From Pseudenterobacter timonensis (GTDB lineage: Bacteria > Pseudomonadota > Gammaproteobacteria > Enterobacterales > Enterobacteriaceae), in contig NZ_FCOP01000011.1 of the NCBI RefSeq assembly GCF_900021175.1, positions 1,145,947 to 1,209,946 of the forward strand: DNA of 64,000 bases. Reading direction: 5' to 3'. This document shows positions 1 to 6,810 of the stretch, piece by piece (position 1 is the first letter of the stretch; each line of letters begins with the position of its first letter). Below the pieces are notes generated by a model. It was given only the letters and a program-made list of their open reading frames with translations, ran no database searches and was not told the DNA's origin. A program made the position numbers and the translations under genes.

Positions 1-713
1 CGGGCCTGCGGCTCAGGTGCGCGTGCCGCCTCGATGGCCGCCCAGCTGGTGCCGCCCGCACCTGCCACGTCGAGCATGGCAACGCCGACATCGACAAGAC
101 GGCGCGCCACCGGCACCGACAGCCCGCCGCCCACCTCTTTCACTACCACCGGCACCGGCAGGGCCTGCACCGTTTTGCCGATCGCCTGCAGCACCCCTCG
201 CCAGTCACGATCCCCTTCGTGTTGCAGCGCCTCCTGCAACGGGTTGAGGTGGATAATCAGTGCATCCGCCTCCAGCGTCTCCACCGCCCGGCGGGCGTAG
301 TCGAGGCCGTTTGCGCCTGCGATCTGCGCGGCGCCAAGATTAGCCATCAGCACGATATCGGGCGCCACCTCTCTGAGCGCTTTGGTCAGCCCCCGGCTGT
401 CGTTCCCTTCCAGCGCCACGCGCTGCGAACCCACGCCCATCGCCAGCCCGAGCGCCTGCGCCGCCTGGGCCAGATGTCGGTTAATCGCATCGGCGCGGCT
501 GGCACCCCCGGTCATGGAGCTTATCAGCAGCGGCGCGTTGAGCCTTCGGCCAAAGAGGGAGAGGCGCAGATCGATGGCGTCGAGATCCAGCTCCGGCAGG
601 GCGCAGTGTTCGAAACGCCAGCGCTCAAAGCCGCTGGCGATAATTTTTTGGTCGGACGGGGGGTTTAGCACGATATCCAGATGATCGTTTTTACGCCGGG
701 TAATCCTGCTCAT
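1..713 (-). CDS. idi2 (fni): Type 2 isopentenyl-diphosphate isomerase (partial, C-terminus off the left edge)
   Basis: This FMN-dependent enzyme interconverts isopentenyl and dimethylallyl diphosphate and so feeds carotenoid synthesis. The first 237 residues are visible. Family motifs read on the minus strand are MTGG (67-70), HLNPLQ (155-160, with the conserved His, Asn and Gln), VKEVGGG (191-197) and [10 protein letters not shown] (215-224). The ATG (713-711) overlaps the crtE stop codon as ATGA, so translation is probably coupled. The order crtE then idi2 is that of the crtE-idi-crtXYIBZ operons of pigmented enterobacteria; the remaining crt genes would lie beyond the left edge. It is unrelated to the type 1 Idi found in E. 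coli. The gene is complete at its 5' end and cut only by the window. Confidence 0.93.
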   Translation of the reverse strand, partial: MSRITRRKNDHLDIVLNPPSDQKIIASGFERWRFEHCALPELDLDAIDLRLSLFGRRLNAPLLISSMTGGASRADAINRHLAQAAQALGLAMGVGSQRVALEGNDSRGLTKALREVAPDIVLMANLGAAQIAGANGLDYARRAVETLEADALIIHLNPLQEALQHEGDRDWRGVLQAIGKTVQALPVPVVVKEVGGGLSVPVARRLVDVGVAMLDVAGAGGTSWAAIEAARAPEPQA

Positions 714-1627
714 GGGCACCCCGTGGTGGAAAGCGGCCCGTTCTGGCGGATAAGCGACATCTGGTTATCAAACCAGGCGTGTAAAAAACGGCGGGTCACG
801 CTGCCGGTGTGGCAGGCGTGCGCGATATGTTCGTCGGCGCTGTGCATATGGTTGTGCAGCTTCTGCCAGACCGCATCGGCGCCCAGCATCGCCACCAGCG
901 TCGATTTGCCGCGATCTTTATGGGGATCTTTCCCGGTGCTGTTCAGCCCGTCCGCCAGATCGTCCATAAGCTGAAAGGCCTGGCCCATATCGCGGGCAAA
1001 ACAGCGCAGCCGCTCCTGCACGCCGGGGGAGGCGCTGGCGGCAATAGCCGCCATCTGCAGCGTGGCGTCAAAGAGACTGCTGGTTTTAAGGGTATTGGTG
1101 AGGATAATCGCCTCCGCATCCCGCGCCCGATCCCCTTCGCTGAGGTCGAGAAACTGCCCCTGCGCCAGCCCGAGATGGCCGATAGCGGTGGCCAGCTCCG
1201 CGATAGCACGAGATTTCGCCTCGCCCGGCAGGGCAGGCGTGCGGGAGATAACGCCAAAGGCGTGGCTTAACAGCGAGACGGCGGCGAGGATCGCCACGTT
1301 TTCCCCATACTGGCAGTGAATGGTCGGCCGCCCGCGGCGCAGCAGGGCGTTATCCATGCAGGGCATATCGTCCAGCATCAGGGAGGCGGCGTGCACCATC
1401 TCAACGGCGCAGGCCATATCCAGTAGTCCCGGCTGCTCCAGCGCGCAGCCCATATCCCGGGCGGTCAGCACCAGCAGCAGGGGGCGCATGCGTTTGCCCG
1501 TCCCCAGCGTGCCGTCGCGCATCGCCGCATAGACCTGCCCCATCTGTTCACCGGCAGGCAACAGCTCCTCCAGACGCCGCTCCAGCGCCTCTTGTGCTCG
1601 CTTTACATCATCTTCATGGCTGACCAT
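710..1627 (-). CDS. crtE: Geranylgeranyl diphosphate synthase
   Basis: A trans-isoprenyl diphosphate synthase of 305 residues that makes the C20 precursor of carotenoids. The first Asp-rich motif is DDMPCMD (86-92) and the second is DDLAD (222-226). The basic substrate-binding stretch GKRMRPLL (44-51) and RRGRPT (97-102) are also present. The length fits CrtE. It is the first gene of a minus-strand operon and overlaps idi2 by four bases. IspA, the housekeeping farnesyl synthase, is a paralogue, but the idi2 neighbour makes CrtE the better call. About 230 bases upstream hold no gene and separate it from the AT-rich island. Confidence 0.9.
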   Translation of the reverse strand: MVSHEDDVKRAQEALERRLEELLPAGEQMGQVYAAMRDGTLGTGKRMRPLLLVLTARDMGCALEQPGLLDMACAVEMVHAASLMLDDMPCMDNALLRRGRPTIHCQYGENVAILAAVSLLSHAFGVISRTPALPGEAKSRAIAELATAIGHLGLAQGQFLDLSEGDRARDAEAIILTNTLKTSSLFDATLQMAAIAASASPGVQERLRCFARDMGQAFQLMDDLADGLNSTGKDPHKDRGKSTLVAMLGADAVWQKLHNHMHSADEHIAHACHTGSVTRRFLHAWFDNQMSLIRQNGPLSTTGCP

Positions 1628-1786
1628 CGTGCTATCCCGGTATCTGTAGTGGCTACATCCGCAAAGGAGGCAAAAACGCGCGCCAGTGGAAGATGTTTTA
1701 AAAGCGTAGCGTAAGATTTGGAGATTTTTGGAAAGGGGGCGGGGGGAGGAAGAAATTTACAAAAATTGAGGGGGGTGATAGATAGA

Positions 1787-1802
1787 CCCTCATATTTGAG
1801 GG
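1787..1802. terminator. Small inverted repeat downstream of the SNIPE-like gene
   Basis: CCCTCA and TGAGGG flank a four-base loop, 57 bases past the stop codon of the minus-strand gene that ends at 1859. It has no good T run on the minus side, so it is only a weak terminator candidate. The rest of 1628-1858 is purine-rich and holds no evident gene; the crtE promoter must lie in it. Confidence 0.25.
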
Positions 1803-1858
1803 CCTAATTGTCAGCATTTATATAAAGAGGAGGATGGGGAAAAAGAAGAAATATACGG

Positions 1859-3535
1859 TCAGGCGACAACGAGCTCTTGATTTGCAGTAACGGACGCTAT
1901 GCGTTCATTCTCAATTGCTATTGATTCTCTGTATTCCTTCGCCTCGGCAAACAGCGTCCAATGTGCATTGATATTCATATGTTCAATAGTCGACTTGATG
2001 TCTTTAATGCTAACGTTGAAGAACTCCTTGCGGGAATTAACCTTGTTGACTTGTTTTTCATTAAATACTTTATGCAGATGTTTTTCCAGAGACGGGGCAT
2101 CATCACTGTAAATCATTGCATGTACATCAAAGGAAAATGGCACGCTAGCATCACCAAGTTCACGTACGCGATCTAGTGGCTCAAGGCGACGGGTCATCCC
2201 AATCTTATAAACGTTTTCACCGAAGGAGCCAATATTGCTGATAACGTACACATGACCTGAACGTGTTTGTTGCGCCATTGAAATAGCCCGTTGGTTTTTG
2301 GCTTCAGCTTCTTCATATTTGGCTTGTAGTTCTGCTAATTTTTGTTCAAGTACCAGACGCTGTTCTTCACCCGCCAGTAAGAGATCTTTAGTTGCTTTGT
2401 CAATGGCCTGCTGGATTGCCTTTTCTTCTTTTTCTGCTTCTTTTATAGCCTTTTCATATTCTCGACGAGCCTTTTCTTCTTCACGCAATTGCTCTTTGAT
2501 TCTTCTTTGCTCTTCCTTTTCTTCAAGCATAATTTCATTTACCGCAACACCCCATTTAAGTTCGTTGAGTCGGGCTTGCAGATAGATATCAGTAATCTGT
2601 GCAGATCTGAATGCGGAGCCGTTATAATTTACTAGCTGAAAAGCATCCTTGATCTCTTGGGAAAGCTTACCAAAGTTGTTATGTTTTATTTTAGAAAGAG
2701 TGCTATCTACCTTACCATTAAAAGCATCTAATACAAATTTGATAGCTGTGGTTCGTCTGTTGTTTTCAACATAGTCGCAATTCGCTGCTTTGCTTGTTTT
2801 GATAAGTGATTTAGTGAGTTCCCTGGCTTTTTGCAACTCCTTTCCTGCATCGGTAAATTCATAATTTTCAGCAAGTTCGTCTAAAACGCTGCGGTTCGGA
2901 ATTATCCATTCATCCCCATATCCTGCTATTTTATTTTTCATGGATTCAGCGACTGCCTTATATGTTTCTGCAAACTCTTTCGCTTCATAGGCAGAACCAG
3001 CAATTTCTTTCGCTCTGTTCTCTGCATCAGCAATTATTTTAAAGGCGTTATCATTTGCATTTGAAATTAACTCATCCGCTTTACTATTTGCTGTATCCAA
3101 TCGTTCTTTGGCTTTTAATCTGGCTTCACGCGCATCTTTGGTAATAGATACTGCTTCGCTATTTGCGTTGCTAATTGTAAGTTGCGCCTGATAGTTTGCA
3201 TCACGGAGGGTTTTAGAGGCTTTAATTTCTGCTTCGGTTATCTTTTGTTTAGCTATTGAATCAGCATTGTTGATCTTTTCCTCCGCAGCGACTACTGCGC
3301 TATGAAGTTCGTCATATTGCCACAGAGGTGCTGCTTTTTCTTCCAGTTCAGCGTGCTGGCATGTCACTTGCACCAGTTTTTCCTGGCTCTCTTGTAGCTC
3401 TTTAACAAGTTCTGAATTAATGACATTGAGAGTCGTAATCTCTGCTTTATGCTTCTTGCTCTCCTTGTATAAAATTACAGCAAGCAATGGAGCCATTAAT
3501 GCTAATAAAAATACAATAATGATAAACAAATTCAT
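1859..3535 (-). CDS. Membrane-anchored DUF4041 / GIY-YIG-like nuclease, SNIPE-type anti-phage protein
   Basis: A protein of 558 residues. Residues 3-22 are one N-terminal membrane helix. A long Ala/Glu/Lys-rich coiled coil follows (about 25-200), then a DUF4041 region (about 200-345, including AFNGKVD at 271-277), a very charged helix (338-420), and a C-terminal GIY-YIG/T5orf172-like domain (427-510). In that last domain VYV (429-431) and YKIGMT (443-448) stand for the GIY and YIG strands, with R456/R458, E484 (in LEKHLH) and E504-F506 as the likely active-site set. As I recall, SNIPE is an inner-membrane nuclease with this DUF4041 plus GIY-YIG layout that cuts phage DNA as it is injected; function here is inferred from the layout alone. 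The gene stands alone, is AT-richer than the backbone and neighbours prophage debris. The start has AAGGGA about eight bases upstream. Confidence 0.8.
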   Translation of the reverse strand: MNLFIIIVFLLALMAPLLAVILYKESKKHKAEITTLNVINSELVKELQESQEKLVQVTCQHAELEEKAAPLWQYDELHSAVVAAEEKINNADSIAKQKITEAEIKASKTLRDANYQAQLTISNANSEAVSITKDAREARLKAKERLDTANSKADELISNANDNAFKIIADAENRAKEIAGSAYEAKEFAETYKAVAESMKNKIAGYGDEWIIPNRSVLDELAENYEFTDAGKELQKARELTKSLIKTSKAANCDYVENNRRTTAIKFVLDAFNGKVDSTLSKIKHNNFGKLSQEIKDAFQLVNYNGSAFRSAQITDIYLQARLNELKWGVAVNEIMLEEKEEQRRIKEQLREEEKARREYEKAIKEAEKEEKAIQQAIDKATKDLLLAGEEQRLVLEQKLAELQAKYEEAEAKNQRAISMAQQTRSGHVYVISNIGSFGENVYKIGMTRRLEPLDRVRELGDASVPFSFDVHAMIYSDDAPSLEKHLHKVFNEKQVNKVNSRKEFFNVSIKDIKSTIEHMNINAHWTLFAEAKEYRESIAIENERIASVTANQELVVA

Positions 3536-3772
3536 TTCTAAATCCCTTTATTTTGTCGATTTGAAAAATATATGTTTCATAGATGTGTAATGGTTTTGTA
3601 AGGGGAGGGTATATACTGAGCGATTATCATGAATTTAAAATTTTAATCTTCTGTAAAAAATCATTTTATCACCAGAGAGCTTCCGATGATTATCAACGAG
3701 TGCCTTTTTAACTCTATGATGATTTGTTTGCTGGGAGTGATAAGGTTTAATCGGAAGAGATAATTACGATGG

Positions 3773-4190
3773 GTGAAAGAGTCCATTAAAAAAGAGCGAG
3801 CAACCTTCGAAAGGTTTGCGATTAGAAAGCTAGCACACGATGAACGAATACATAAACAGCGCTATCAGAGGCAAAAGTATCAAGCGGCTATCTATAAATT
3901 TTTGTGTGCTTTAACTCAACACTACAATGTATCACCCGGAAGCAGGCTGAAACATTTACATAGATATGAGGCAGGCAGCCCTAACCCGCTACCATGTACC
4001 AAACTAAATTCCCTCAGCCGTACAACCAAAGCTATGGAGGGGTATCAAAGACTACCTTGGTCTTACCCTCGATCTCTGTCAAAAGTGCAATGAACTCACT
4101 GGATTATCTATCGATACGATAAATGACATGCTTTCTGACGGACGCCGTAAACGTCATCGCCTACGTAAAGATAAAAGCGCGAGAAAGTGA
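3773..4190 (+). pseudogene. Unrecognised, probably frameshifted ORF remnant
   Basis: A GTG-started frame of 106 codons (3773-4093) is rich in Lys/Arg at its start and matches nothing I recognise. A second frame, open from 4008 to the TGA at 4188-4190, codes a basic tail ending in LSDGRRKRHRLRKDKSARK that looks more protein-like than the end of the first frame. Read together they could be one broken phage or plasmid gene with a frameshift near 4000-4090. There is no clear ribosome binding site. It lies in the AT-rich island between the SNIPE-like gene and the CII-like fragment. It may also be non-coding. Confidence 0.25.
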
Positions 4191-4284
4191 TTGTCAACAT
4201 CGCAGCTATGACTATTGATGCGTTAACTGATTGCAATGTGACATTCAGTTGATGTGATTTTGAGACGTAGAGGGATTGCTTACT

Positions 4285-4467
4285 ATGTTTGATTGCCGAA
4301 CTTCCAAACGTGCAAATTTTGATGCAGCTTGCCGAGCGCTTGCGCTGTTGCACAATCTGGAAAAAGTGGCCGCTGCCGTTGGTATTCGGCCGCAGATCCT
4401 GCGCAATTAGTTGAACCCGATTCAACCGCACCGCCTGACCTGTGACGAGCTGCTGGCTATCACGTAA
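4285..4467 (+). pseudogene. CII-like phage regulator fragment with premature stop
   Basis: Translation from the ATG at 4285 gives MFDCRTSKRANFDAACRALA and then HNLEKVAAAVGI...ILRN, a TAG at 4408-4410, and LNPIQPHRLTCDELLAIT. This is the N-terminal helix-turn-helix part of the P2-like CII regulator family (Phage_CP76). Relatives have QxLRNKLNP at this place, so the TAG replaces a Lys codon. Homology stops after about 60 codons of a family usually more than 150 long, exactly where the opposing DUF7694 fragment begins. It is a dead remnant of a P2-type prophage control region. The homology is recalled, not searched. Confidence 0.65.
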
Positions 4468-4664
4468 TCCATATCATCCCATGTCGGCATGCGGTCCTTC
4501 ATCGAAGCAGAGACGTGTTCCCAGTCCCCACCGTCGCTGGCGATGACCGTCAGGTTTTGCTTCGAGCCGTTCCTGCGCGGAATGACAAACAGGCCGTTAT
4601 TACCATCCTCAGCGGTAGTGCTGAGAGGATCGGATTTAACACGATACTTTTCTGGAACGTTCAT
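4422..4664 (-). pseudogene. Truncated DUF7694-type phage protein
   Basis: The N-terminal 65 residues, including SKQNLTVIASDGGDWEHVSAS and MPTWDDM, resemble the DUF7694 proteins found in lambdoid and related prophages. After Met65 the reading frame runs antisense through the CII-like fragment and ends at residue 80, so the normal C-terminal half is missing. The break at about 4465-4470 coincides with the end of CII homology, which marks an old recombination or deletion junction. There is an AGGAG-like ribosome site upstream. It is probably not functional. Confidence 0.55.
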
Positions 4665-4811
4665 AAGTTAACTCCTTTATTTGGTTAAGATTTGCCTGGT
4701 CAATGTCTTAAAAAAACATCGATTGGGCATAAACATGATCTGGTTTCACCCTCCATACGGAATGCGGGCATACGCTGATGTGAATTGACACACTCGATGG
4801 AAGAAACAGGA

Positions 4812-5252
4812 ATGAAGTTTTCAAGCGCAGTAATGGCATTAGCGCTGCTGGCACCGGTAGCAGGGAACGCAGCGAAAGATCACTCGATTGAGCTGAAGTG
4901 CGAGAAGATAAAGGTGACGGTCTTCGACAAAAAGGGGGCGATCTTTATTGATAGCATCCCGGGCAAGGACGGGCCTTCAAAAATGGATCACGTGAAGGCC
5001 GAGCAGATAGAAATGATGGGTTTCCCTGTTATTAAGACCCGATTCGTTGCCTGTCCGGAAATGGGCGGTACATATGGCTTATACAATCTTTATACGTACG
5101 ATGACGGTCAGCCAGCCGTTCTCACCTCTGAATGGCTTAATGCCGATGACCAGCCAATGAGACCGGTAAAATCTTACGAATGTTCGAAGCCCGTCGAGAA
5201 GATGCAGACCATGCCGAATATCCAGTCCATCGGTGAGATGAGAGGCCAGTAA
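4812..5252 (+). CDS. Small secreted protein, candidate Tldi-type immunity protein
   Basis: A product of 146 residues with a clean Sec signal peptide (about 1-21, with an Ala-rich end GNAA before KDHS), so it should act in the periplasm. Three Cys remain in the mature part (contexts LKCEK, VACPE, YECSK). The start chosen is the ATG before Lys-Phe-Ser-Ser, with GGAAG nine bases upstream; an upstream TTG in frame would spoil the signal. Two bases separate its stop from the next ATG, so it is co-translated with the L,D-transpeptidase effector. Effectors that attack peptidoglycan need periplasmic immunity partners, and the Salmonella Tlde1 partner Tldi1 is periplasmic. Immunity is therefore inferred from context; I do not recognise the family. 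Confidence 0.6.
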   Translation: MKFSSAVMALALLAPVAGNAAKDHSIELKCEKIKVTVFDKKGAIFIDSIPGKDGPSKMDHVKAEQIEMMGFPVIKTRFVACPEMGGTYGLYNLYTYDDGQPAVLTSEWLNADDQPMRPVKSYECSKPVEKMQTMPNIQSIGEMRGQ

Positions 5253-5254
5253 GC

Positions 5255-5776
5255 ATGGCTTTAAATGGAACGTTGATACTTAACGGGGCTGATTACGCGC
5301 CCTTTAACCTTTATGGGGTGGGCGTGTTTATGGCTCACTCCGGCCAGGGTGCCTTTCGAAATAATGGCGCTTGTGGTGGAGTCAAAGACTCAGGCCCTAT
5401 TCCGCCTGGTAAATACTGGATTGTTGATCGTGGCACTGGTGGATTCATTTCTTCATTGAAAGCGAAAGCACAGGACCAATGGAACAAAGTAAGGTCGGGT
5501 GCAGTATTTGGTCGTGATGAGTGGTTCGCGTTGTACAGGGATGACTTCGGTATAGACGATGGAACATGGGTTGATGATGTCCACCGGGGCTTGTTCAGGC
5601 TTCACCCGGGTACTATCTCCGAGGGTTGCATCACTATCGCTCATAACTCCGATTACGGGTTAATTAGAGACGCTTTGATGAATACAACGCTAATGCAGGT
5701 ACCTTGCATGCGCTCTTTGATGGCTCGCGGTTGGATAGAGGTTATTGATGGTGGCTATACCAATATCTGCCCGTAA
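5255..5776 (+). CDS. tlde1-like: DUF2778 type VI secretion effector, Tlde1-like L,D-transpeptidase
   Basis: A 173-residue protein without a signal peptide. The DUF2778 core shows GPIPPGKYWI (48-57) and the catalytic stretch RLHPGTISEGCITI (115-128), with H117, S122, G124 and C125 matching the compact His...Ser-x-Gly-Cys motif of L,D-transpeptidases. The described Salmonella Tlde1 is delivered by T6SS to the periplasm, where it trims and exchanges peptidoglycan tetrapeptides. The gene lies between a signal-peptide protein and, two genes on, an Hcp, which supports T6SS delivery. No T6SS structural genes are in the window, so the apparatus must be encoded elsewhere or be absent. The motif looks intact, so the enzyme is probably active. 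Confidence 0.8.
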   Translation: MALNGTLILNGADYAPFNLYGVGVFMAHSGQGAFRNNGACGGVKDSGPIPPGKYWIVDRGTGGFISSLKAKAQDQWNKVRSGAVFGRDEWFALYRDDFGIDDGTWVDDVHRGLFRLHPGTISEGCITIAHNSDYGLIRDALMNTTLMQVPCMRSLMARGWIEVIDGGYTNICP

Positions 5777-6029
5777 ATGGGGCATCAGATTGCTCAAAAC
5801 GGTCTGGTACCTGCTCATTAGCCTTGCAATTGCTCGTACGCTGGGCCCAACCGCTACCTATCTGGACCACGACGTAGCATCAGCAATATGCGACTTCATC
5901 TATGGTGATGTGAACGCAGAGACGATGTACGAAACATATACAAACATCGACATTTTGATAGTGCTTTCACTCACTACGGTGATTTATCTATTAACAATGA
6001 AGTTTATTAACAAAATAAGGAAAAAATGA
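5748..6029 (+). CDS. Small two-transmembrane protein of the Hcp/Tlde1 module
   Basis: About 94 residues with two hydrophobic helices (about 14-34 and 67-84), a short acidic loop between them and a basic C-terminus (MKFINKIRKK). The ATG at 5748 lies inside the end of the effector gene (29-base overlap) with AGAGG upstream; a TTG one codon earlier is possible. Its stop is one base from the hcp start. I do not recognise the family. Placement between effector and Hcp suggests a second immunity protein or a membrane accessory, but nothing in the sequence proves it. Confidence 0.6.
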   Translation: MVAIPISARKWGIRLLKTVWYLLISLAIARTLGPTATYLDHDVASAICDFIYGDVNAETMYETYTNIDILIVLSLTTVIYLLTMKFINKIRKK

Positions 6030-6030
6030 C

Positions 6031-6522
6031 ATGCCTATTCCTCCCTATATGTGGCTCAAAGACGATGGCGGCGCCGATATTAAAGGCTCAGTAGATGTAA
6101 AAGACCGCGAAGGAAGCATCGAGATCATCGGGCTAAGTCACGGCATCAATTTACCAGTAGACAGGGCTAACGGTACGATCACCGGTACACGTCAGCACTC
6201 TTCTATGAGGATCGAAAAGGAGGTGGATAGCTCTACCCCTTATCTTTATAAAGCTGCCGCCACCGGCCAGGCGCTGAAAAGCGCAGAAATTAAGTTCTAT
6301 CATATTAACGATGCCGGTCAGGAGGTGTGCTATTACACCGTGTTCATGGAGAATGTGAAGGTGACCGGGGTTAACTGTAGTGTGCCTAACGTGAAAATCG
6401 CGGCCAACGATAAAATTAATCACGTCGAAAGCGTCAGCTTGCAGTATGAGAAGATCACCTGGCGCATTGTTGACGGGAATATCCAGCACAGTGATGCGTG
6501 GAACGAGCGTGTGACCGCGTAA
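6031..6522 (+). CDS. hcp: Type VI secretion system tube protein Hcp (orphan)
   Basis: A 163-residue Hcp1-family protein. It begins MPIPPYMWLKDDGG, carries GSIEIIGLSHGI and ITGTRQHSSM, and ends WRIVDGNIQHSDAWNERV, all typical of enterobacterial Hcp. Hexameric Hcp rings form the T6SS tube and chaperone small effectors. AAGGA precedes the ATG, and the gene follows the small membrane protein by one base. It is an orphan copy attached to an effector module. This hcp is unrelated to the hybrid-cluster protein gene at 52260. Cys residues in the second half are unusual but the fold motifs look complete. Confidence 0.85.
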   Translation: MPIPPYMWLKDDGGADIKGSVDVKDREGSIEIIGLSHGINLPVDRANGTITGTRQHSSMRIEKEVDSSTPYLYKAAATGQALKSAEIKFYHINDAGQEVCYYTVFMENVKVTGVNCSVPNVKIAANDKINHVESVSLQYEKITWRIVDGNIQHSDAWNERVTA

Positions 6523-6659
6523 ATTTAATAGTGATACCGGCACGCAGCGATGAGGATCGCTTCTTCTGTAATCTGACATACAAAAAAACTGTCGCCATAA
6601 TGTCGACAATGACCAAATGTAACTGGTTGAATTTAAAAAGGTTGTTTTTTTAAGCCAAC

Positions 6660-6738
6660 AAAAAACCCATCAACCTTGAACCAAAATGGCGGGGTTGATG
6701 GGCTCCACAAATTGGGGACATCAAAGAAAAGCAGTGGC
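6660..6738 (-). ncRNA. rybB: Small RNA RybB
   Basis: The minus strand from 6738 reads GCCACTGCTTTTCTTTGATG, followed by the conserved body and a terminator hairpin (CCCATCAACC at 6693-6702 on the minus strand pairs with GGTTGATGGG at 6666-6675) ending in six T. This is nearly identical to E. coli RybB, an Hfq-binding RNA that represses outer-membrane protein mRNAs under envelope stress. Its 5' seed, GCCACTGCTTTTCTTTG, is intact. Its place next to ybjL is as in E. coli. It marks the border of the conserved backbone with the accessory island. Confidence 0.95.
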
Positions 6739-6743
6739 ACTAG

Positions 6744-6771
6744 TTATGACTGCCTCCCGCGAAAAAAGTTC
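6744..6771 (-). promoter_or_regulatory. Sigma-E promoter of rybB
   Basis: On the minus strand GAACTT (6771-6766) and TCATAA (6749-6744) are 16 bases apart and end six bases before the RybB 5' end at 6738. GAACTT with a following T run is the sigma-E -35 pattern, and rybB is a known sigma-E target. Confidence 0.75.
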
Positions 6772-6810
6772 TGTCCGTGACAAAAATATTTTCGCAGGGG
6801 CTGTCGCGGC

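Noticed and set aside
6031..6522. Hcp as phage tail tube protein
   Set aside because: The N- and C-terminal motifs are those of enterobacterial T6SS Hcp, and the neighbour is a T6SS-type effector. A phage tail assignment is less likely.
6666..6738. Inverted repeat first read as a phage attachment site
   Set aside because: The sequence is the body and terminator of RybB, nearly identical to E. coli, so the repeat is explained. It may still be near the insertion border.
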